In this document: piece by piece, positions 32,301-39,035 of the stretch
How the letters are laid out: each line of letters starts with the position of its first letter
How positions within the stretch are numbered: the first letter of the stretch is position 1
Source: Klebsormidium nitens
Taxonomy: Eukaryota > Streptophyta > Klebsormidiophyceae > Klebsormidiales > Klebsormidiaceae
Length of the DNA: 39,035 nucleotides
Reading direction: 5' to 3'
NCBI GenBank assembly: GCA_000708835.1
Contig: DF237682.1
Span: forward strand, 1 to 39,035
Program-made: the position numbers and the translations under genes
Notes under the pieces: model-generated
Databases searched by the model: none
Seen by the model: the letters and a program-made list of their open reading frames with translations, nothing else
What the model was told of the DNA's origin: nothing

Positions 32301-35300
32301 CTCGGAGCCCCCAAGCGACAAACTCCTTGACAGCGACTTTTGCTCGTAGAATGACCATCCCAGGACTTTCTTTTTCCGGCACAGTCCCAGCCACGCCGAC
32401 ACTACAACCAACACGGTGACCACTACAGCTCCGCCTACTGCTAAGGCCACAATAAGCTTTGTGCCTACTGGCCTGCCAGACCTAGACAGCGAGCCCAGGG
32501 CGGTAGCATTCAACTCAGCAAGGGCAGTTTCGTTGACTCCTAATCGAAGGGGGTCTGGCAACACGATGTAACAGGTCAGCCGATCCGTGGCCTCCACGAG
32601 GTTGGCCTGCTCTGCCATGTACTTTATGTTGATGTACACGATGCACGCGAAGATGGCATCGGGAGATGCGAGCTCGGAGCCCATGGCAATGAGGTCGGTG
32701 GTGCAATTGGCGTTGCAAGTCCCTGGGCTGCACTCAGCCTCCAGCTCTGTAAGGTAAGAGCTGGGGAACGTCGCGCCGTTGTAAAAGGTGTACTCGTTGC
32801 AAGCCTGGGGTGTAAGGAAGTAGGAGCCAGACAGTTGACAAGTGTCCAGAATGGAGGGGTCGACGCCTTGCTGGGAAAGCTGGTCCCTGAAAGACTGCTG
32901 GCACGCGTCTAGTTGATCCTGCATCACCCATGAAAGAACCAGAACTTAGTTGAATGTGGACAACCGACAACTTGCGAGAAAGGTCACTGCCAGCATTGAC
33001 CTCCACTGCACCAAACCAAACGCATGGCATCCGCCTGTCAAGCATTCTTAGACTCGTACTGCAAATGCACACATCTGCTGTACGGAGGATAAAGTGACTC
33101 CGGATACTTAGAAACTGGTGGGGCCTTCTTACAAGTCTGGCGGCCATAGCCTATCTAAGATAGCCAGACCTCTATTTCCAGAGCTCCCCCCTTGATCTCT
33201 CGAAACAGCTCCTGTGGTGTTGCCCCAGTCCTACAAACTCAAAAGCAAACCAGACGACTGCAACTACACCGTGATGCCTGGCATGAAGCCGGCAGCAGAT
33301 GTGCCTCAAAGCAGCACCAGTGAAAGCAACTCAGATCCTTACCTGTGGCAGGGGACCCGCTTTGCTCTCCTCTCGGTAGGTGAGTATCTGAGCAAGCATG
33401 CCGATCATGACGTGGCAGCACCGCTCATAATGATACGCCTCAGGCCCACAGCTCCGGCGGACTGCAGAGAAGTCCAGGATCTGCCACGGAGTGGCCGTGC
33501 AGGTCGACTTCTGAACCAGTGGGGCGTAGTCTGCACCCCAGGAACACCTGGCAATGCCGTTCCCGACAATGCTTGGGACGGAACTTGCAACCATGGCCAC
33601 TGTGGCCAGTTCTGCACCAGGGAAAACTGGAACTTCAGATCGGACCAAAAAGAAGGACCAGGGAAAGTCTCGTGTCGCCCCAATCCAAAGAACGCACAAG
33701 CACGGTACTGGTGTCGTGGAATGTCATCCTGCTCTTGGTGACGCTCAGCATAAGGCCCTGATGGAGAAAGTATTTGGGGGTGTTCAACAACGTGCCCTCA
33801 GCTCTTTGCTTACGTCTGCCCGTATTAATTGATCATAAGCCGGTGCGGACCCCAGCACAAACAATGAGACACGGTCCTCTGAAAATGCAAAACTGCAAAG
33901 ATGTTTAGGAAAGGGAGACGACTGGCAGTGGGGTCTCACCTTGGCAGGGGGCCGTGGCGAGCAGGCCATCATCCTCTGGATTGCTGGTGGTCAGAGAGAG
34001 AAACCGCTCGGTCTTGGCGTTGGCACATGCACTGCAATTGGTGCTCCGGAAGCAGCTATTAATCACCCCTCTATCTGCAAACAGGAATGCACGACAGCTC
34101 AATGTAATAGGAAGTTGCGACGCAGCTTGGAAATCACATTTCGTCCCAAAATAAAGTCTAATCTGCGGTGTGAGACAGCGGCACATAACTCATCCGAGAA
34201 AATGCTGTTGAGTTGCTTCAAACCAGAGTTGGACGAAGATGAAGAAGCCCGCCTTACAGACTATGCATAAATGAAGCATTGGGACTTGTCAAAACACGGC
34301 TACTCATCGCCGGTAAGATAAGAACGAATCGCTGCGAGAAACACTGCGGTCATGCCAATGTTGCCTGCAGTGGACGACAGTTGCAAGCCCCTGCCAGCAG
34401 CTTTTCGTCGCAAGTTGCAAGCTGAAAATATATCCACATTGATTCCATCAAGTGGCCCTTTTATGGACTCACATACTCGTCCTGCTGATCACTGAAGGCA
34501 AGCTGGCAGGCATTGCGGACTGGTTCCGTTTTCCAACTCAGAGGATTACAGACCTTCTAGAGCACCCATGCAAGTGTCTGGACAAGAGACAACTTTCATT
34601 GGGCGGGAGCAAAAGGGCGCCATATTGATCAGGTAGACGAATTCAGTACCTGGGAAACTCCGGTTGGCTGCAAAATAGAAGTCCCTCAGAGTGACAAGAC
34701 TGGTGCCGCAGGCGGGAGCCGAGATCCGAGACGTCGTGATGTTGCAAGTCGCCAAGAGCATTTCTGCATTGCTTACGGTCACACCCTTGAGCGCGACAAC
34801 CAAAGTCTGCAGAGGAGACGAGAAATGAGACCTTGAAAGTCCTCACAGCATCAACCAAATGTCTCGTGTGTAAGAGGGGAAGACATCAAGATGCTGGTCA
34901 GTCTTCCACGAAAGCCTTCGAAACTTGAATTGAAGCACGACTCTCCCGGTTGGATCGACCACTTTGGCACAATCACCAAGTAGACAACCGCTCCAAAACA
35001 TTCGCAAGCTTCAGTGACCCAGACCACACACGAGGTGCTCGCTCAACTGCACTGCTGTGTCCTTCTCAGCCCAGAAACTCACCTGGAAGCATACATCTGC
35101 AACTTCACTTGACACCAAAAGGTTTCCCGTCTTGTTTGCATACCGGGCCTGTGCTAGACCGAGGATCCCCGCCGTTTTGCTGCAGCAGGACCCCTGAGGA
35201 GCTGTCCCCTGTGCAAAGACTGCAAAAAGAAATCATGGTCACTAACAGAACCATTAATCTTTTGTTAGATCAAGGCAAAACAGAATTTGCCCAAAATGTT

Positions 35301-36333
35301 ATAAAGCAATTCATGCCTGCAGCTGGTTTGAAGAGCTCATCACCCTCATTCCCTGGTAATGCAACCCTCTACCACCTCCGCAAACAGGAAACATGATGAC
35401 ATTTTCAGGCGCAACTGCTATCCTGAGGTGCTGTGTCCCCACATTCCAACGCATGTTTTTTCAGCATACAAAACCCTGGAACTTGGGCTCTTACACTCGG
35501 AACGTTGTGGCTAAAATCTCATGCTACAGGGACCTATACAGAAGCACCAGCACCTGTCTTCCGCTTTACGAATACTAAATCTGCTGAAGTTCATGAAACG
35601 TCTTTCATCAACAGAGTTTATTGGTAAGAGGAAACGTTATCTATCATACGGATAACCTTCGAATGGGTAACACCCCAAGCTCCACCAGAACCCACAAAAA
35701 CCAACATCAAAGTTCACGATCCGCAATCCTCAGGGTTCAGTCAATTTGGCCAGGCGCTCGCTGCAATTCTTCTGCGACCCTCAGGACACGGGATAAGGCA
35801 TCAAGCGGAAGCCTTGCGAGGATCCCAGAACCGTCCCGATAAGGCTGTCACCAATCCTCGTTATGCGGCCTTTCCCATTGAGGGGTACAGACAATGGAGC
35901 AGGTGGGAACCTCAAAAAAAGTGGAATGTTCCTTGGTCTGCAAAATCAAACTTGCATTTCAGACTTTACAAAGGGGCGGGCGAAAATTGAGCTTGAAGAT
36001 GCAGCAGATAATGCCTTGCATCTAGAGCTTGACACAGAAAGTCTAAGTAGCATTGCTATCTCCCTTGGTTTCACATTCTTTGGAAAACTCTAACTTACTT
36101 GAGGTGCAAGCCCCCGCTGCATCTGCCAAGTCTTGCTGGGAAAACTCAATTGGGCAAGGACCAGACCCAGCAGCTTGCAGGACTTTCCGAGAAGCCCCAA
36201 GCCTACTCCCTGCCGACCCCGCTAGCTGCTGAAGCTTGTTAGCACCACCTTCTACAATAGCCAACGAAGCAGCAGAACTCGCGGCCAGCAAAAGAATGAA
36301 GAGCCGCAAACAGCTGTCCTTCTGGAACCCCAT
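29400..36333 (-). CDS. SPARK-domain receptor-like serine/threonine kinase, 11 exons
   Basis: Exons 36333-36099, 35219-35083, 34806-34650, 34074-33940, 33530-33343, 32918-32112, 31659-31402, 30987-30855, 30637-30489, 30092-29967 and 29699-29400 join in phase to 2625 nt (874 aa). A signal peptide (~1-25) is followed by two SPARK-like cysteine-rich units (~58-220 and ~225-405), a linker with NET/NAT glycosylation sites, a transmembrane helix (~439-462) then RKKK, and a kinase (~500-775). The kinase has the GRGGSG loop, VAVKK lysine, HRDVKPSN (RD type), DFG and APE, so it should be active. A ~100-residue tail follows. SPARK kinases in land plants include the ARK1/KIN3 receptors tied to arbuscular mycorrhiza and the RKF3 group. 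It should sit in the plasma membrane. The ligand is unknown. Exon 5 may instead begin at 33611. Confidence 0.9.
32520..36333 (-). other. Tandem SPARK-like ectodomain of the receptor kinase
   Basis: Unit 1 (exons 1-4): [19 protein letters not shown], then [35 protein letters not shown], and [11 protein letters not shown]. Unit 2 (exons 5-6): [15 protein letters not shown], then [37 protein letters not shown], and [11 protein letters not shown]. Each has the order Cys, Cys-Cys, Cys, Cys, Cys, Cys-rich end typical of SPARK. Intron positions differ between the units: unit 2 ends in one long exon with the transmembrane segment. Confidence 0.65.
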
Positions 36334-38678
36334 TCAAGCGAGTCACATCAGACCCCACAAGCCATCACCTGCTAATGAAAGGCGATCATGGGCTTCAAAT
36401 TACTTTAGAACTGCGCAGAGCTCCGCACTCCTGGGATCCTGCGTAATAAAAACCTTTCAAGAGCTTCGCCCCCGGTTTGTCAGATGCAAAACGACGGGGT
36501 CAACCCCGCGCGCCAGGTGCAATGCAGATAAGGACCTCGCAATAAACCCCTTCACATCTTGCCAGGGGATCTGCGAGCTAGGTTATACTGTCTAGAGACG
36601 AAGTTTGCTTTCACTGACAGGCCGTATACGGCTACCGTAGTACTGCTGTGCCGGCGCCAGCCACTTCCAAGTTCCACATTGGCTTCCACCATGAATCGTC
36701 ATGTAGGTGTTAGCGTCACTTTGATGTGGCACCCCCTTGGGGTATTCTGTTTGGGGGGGGGCTTGCTTGGTTTGCTTCACCCAAACGAAGCCTAAGGTGG
36801 AGAAGGGGGGGTGGGCTTGTGGCCTTTCACTTGGGGCGCAGCCCCGACAGGATCTTTGGTGCAGAATTTTCCATTTCATGCTGTTTTACCCTCTTTTTGA
36901 TCATTGGTCTGAACATCTACCGTAGCCTTCGAATGCTACAAATATTCACAATATATAACGTAAAAATGAGGCAGTAATGTGATACGAGTCACGACAGAGT
37001 TTTTCTGGCCAAGATTTTGGCCCGGTTGGTAATCGACTGCCTCGGGGCCTTGACCATTTCTGTGACGATAATGCCGGGAGGGGGGAGGGGCTTGTGACCC
37101 TCGAGCCAAAGTGCCTCTAAAATACCTATTACCGGGTGCCACTTCAAAGTGACGGTACCGTACCCTTAAACTTGCAAATGCGGCCGTCATGCGGTCGAGA
37201 CCTGTCTTGCAGGTACCGTACCGGTATGTCTAGCCTCAACTTCCCTCAAGTACGGTACGCCGGTCCCCGTCGGTTCAAACCACCCGGCCCCATATGGGGG
37301 TATAACCAAATGAACGGTACATACCTAGGGATACCTACTTATTAGAAGGTGTCAGGTACGGTAGTCGTAGGTACCGCTACCGGGTACCCCCTGTAAGTAA
37401 GGTACGTACTAAAGTACCGGTAGCTACTACCGTACGGTAATACCACAGAGTGCGGCAGTTGGAGCAGAGGCGTGACTTACCGGAAGAGGGCAACGGTGCT
37501 TCATACCACCGTTACCGGCTCAAACCGTCTATGGATAACTACCGTCTGTGGATAGGCAGGTGCGTACCTTCCGTTTGTTCCGCTAGGTACCTCTGCAGGT
37601 ACCGCAGCGACAGAGTGGGGTTAGGTTCCCGAATCCCCAGTGCCAAATGTGGATGTCGCGACACTTCAGGAATACCGTAGTAGGTATGCTCAAGAAATAG
37701 TACTCAAACCAAACACTAAAATTCTAACCTAAGAAATCTACCTGCTCCGCTCCCGTGCCTACCCTAACCCCCAGACTGACCCTACCCGTCCCAGGCTGGT
37801 GATTTGACTATTCCTTGAGCATACTATTCCTGAAGTGTCATTTGAACTCATTTCTTCAAATGTGCCTACCCACTTCACCAGTACCGTACCAACAATACTG
37901 TAAGTACTACCAGGTAATGAGTCATCAGAGCCACCGTACACTGTACAGGTACCTTTGTTAGTGTCGTCACCTTGCATGAGATCATGGTGACCGGATTATG
38001 TACCTGATACCGTACGTACGAGGAACTTCGTGTTACACTGACAGCTTTTAATACGAGCACAACAACGGTAGGTACCTAGGTAGATCGGATCTTGACCTTC
38101 CTTCTTGGTTTGTGTGACCTACCCAACTAGCATCCGGATGACGAACCAGGGCCCTTTCGGCTGGGTTAAATCTCCAGTTTCGCATCTTGAAACCGGTAAG
38201 AAAATAAGCTGTAACTACCTATTTTTAAAAGTACAATCAAATAAGGATCTAATTCTAATAACGAGGAGGAATCTTCTAGTTACCAACACGAACACCAGCA
38301 CTAACACCCTAAGTTTCTAAGTTACTCGCTCCGCACCCGGACCCACCCTAACCCACCCTAACCACCATTCTAATCCCACCCGTCCTCGTCGGATTCTTAT
38401 TACTCTACTGTTCAGTGTTTTCTTGTACCGTTTTCTTGTACCTATTATACTAGGTATCAAAGTTTACCTCTAAAAGAATTCCATGCCAGGCGGTTTTCAG
38501 AATCTTCAAAGTTCACCCGACGATCCGATCTGATGTGACCTTTGATTTCGTGACGATTGATCGCTACCAGGTACCTAATACCGGTAGCATTGGTCGGAGA
38601 CTCAGGGACCCGGTACTCAGAACCTTGACGTCACGTTGGTCCGGAAAAAGTATAGGTATCACAGATCACTGCCTTGGA
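36334..38678. other. Right flank: upstream of receptor kinase, then repeat DNA, no gene
   Basis: The first few hundred bases should contain the receptor-kinase promoter and 5' UTR, but no TATA box or other element is clear. From about 36720 there are G-runs (36751-36759 and 36804-36812) and then the GGTACC-rich tract. Open frames are short and lack motifs. Confidence 0.65.
37212..38575. repeat. GGTACC/CGGTA-rich low-complexity tract (right flank)
   Basis: At least eight GGTACC hexamers (37212, 37370, 37383, 37586, 37598, 37948, 38071, 38570) occur among many TACCG/CGGTA and CCCTAACCC-like stretches. It resembles the left-flank tract in composition, but I could not align the two base by base. 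Confidence 0.75.
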
Positions 38679-39035
38679 CTGGGGTTTGAAAGCGACGGAT
38701 CGAAAAAAAACGGAAGTGTAGATATCTTCGGAGCTAACTCTGGATGACGAGCGCAGAATATCGACTAAGCGTACCGAACCGCGTCGAACGTTGAAACTGC
38801 TCTCGTGCTGTTGCGACAGGGCAAGAACATAGGAATCTGCCACGTGTAAGGAATGACGGTCGTCGATATTGGTTCCATGATTTACGGCCGTCCACTGCCG
38901 AAGACTTTTATTATATAGATTTGGAAGGTACGCGCTCTTTTTAGCCCAGTGGGCAATGAGTTTGGTCGGACGGCTCGAGCTACGACTCGGAGGTCCAGGG
39001 TTCGAGTCCTGGCAGGAACGTCAGTCTTTCGGGGC
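38679..39035 (+). repeat. Right arm of the ~360-bp inverted repeat (runs off the window)
   Basis: The mirror copy of 147-506, nearly identical. It begins CTGGGGTTTGAAAGCG at 38679 and continues to the last base, so its outer end is not seen. It includes the TATA-like TTATTATATAG (38909-38919) and a pol III box pair. Confidence 0.85.
38942..39009 (+). other. tRNA-like pol III module (box A + box B) in right arm
   Basis: Box A TAGCCCAGTGGG (38942-38953) and box B GGTTCGAGTCC (38999-39009), with a TATA-like element about 25-30 bases upstream. The middle differs from the left copy (a TACGACT stretch replaces CCCCGA-like bases), while both boxes are identical, as expected if they are functional or recently copied. 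No complete cloverleaf could be drawn. Confidence 0.5.

Noticed and set aside
34200-34440. A possible extra receptor-kinase exon ([13 protein letters not shown]-like frame)
   Set aside because: It has a pyrimidine/AG start, but no donor that keeps the phase between exons 3 and 4, which already join correctly.
35205-35222. Acceptor TTTGCACAG for receptor-kinase exon 2
   Set aside because: It breaks the phase from exon 1. The acceptor nine bases upstream (TTTTTGCAG, exon start 35219) has the better pyrimidine tract and the right phase.
147-39035. The whole window as one giant transposon bounded by terminal inverted repeats
   Set aside because: No transposase or integrase is present, the four genes are ordinary intron-rich host genes, and the repeats carry pol III boxes typical of SINE-like elements. 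The ends of the right copy are not visible.

Overview
The window is nuclear DNA from a plant-lineage (streptophyte) eukaryote, most likely a Klebsormidium-like charophyte alga. This is an inference from the genes and not from any match I could run: four intron-rich genes with GTGAGT/GTAAGT donors and TGCAG acceptors, GC-rich exons, an expansin, a trithorax methyltransferase of the plant ATX1/2 type, a PIF1 helicase and a plant SPARK-domain receptor kinase. I rebuilt all four genes exon by exon by requiring GT..AG boundaries, compatible phases and conserved motifs.

Layout. Positions 1-2777 are repeats: one arm of a ~360-bp inverted repeat carrying a tRNA-like pol III box A/box B module, short direct repeats, palindromes and a GGTACC-rich tract. 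2778-4901 (+) is a four-exon secreted expansin (309 aa). 4902-6846 has no recognisable gene. 6847-20314 (-) is a 16-exon ATX/trithorax histone methyltransferase (Tudor-like, PWWP, FYRN, FYRC, PHD, extended PHD, SET, post-SET). It is apparently preceded by a 3.1-kb first exon encoding ~1041 disordered residues with a GATA-like zinc finger, and it carries one apparent single-base frameshift. 20315-21852 is a divergent intergenic region. 21853-27741 (+) is a 15-exon PIF1-family helicase (645 aa) whose N-terminus carries a SUMO-interaction-like motif and a helix resembling the RPA32-binding motif of UNG2/SMARCAL1. 27742-29399 has no gene. 29400-36333 (-) is an 11-exon receptor-like kinase (874 aa) with two consecutive SPARK-type cysteine-rich units, one transmembrane helix and an active RD kinase. 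36334-39035 is again GGTACC-rich repeat, ending in the second, inverted arm of the terminal repeat.

The genes do not form a pathway. Two act at the cell surface (expansin, receptor kinase) and two in the nucleus (H3K4-type methyltransferase, helicase). The observations best worth following are the two predicted interaction motifs in PIF1, the duplicated SPARK ectodomain, the very long N-terminal extension of the ATX protein, and the near-identical inverted repeats with pol III boxes about 38 kb apart.
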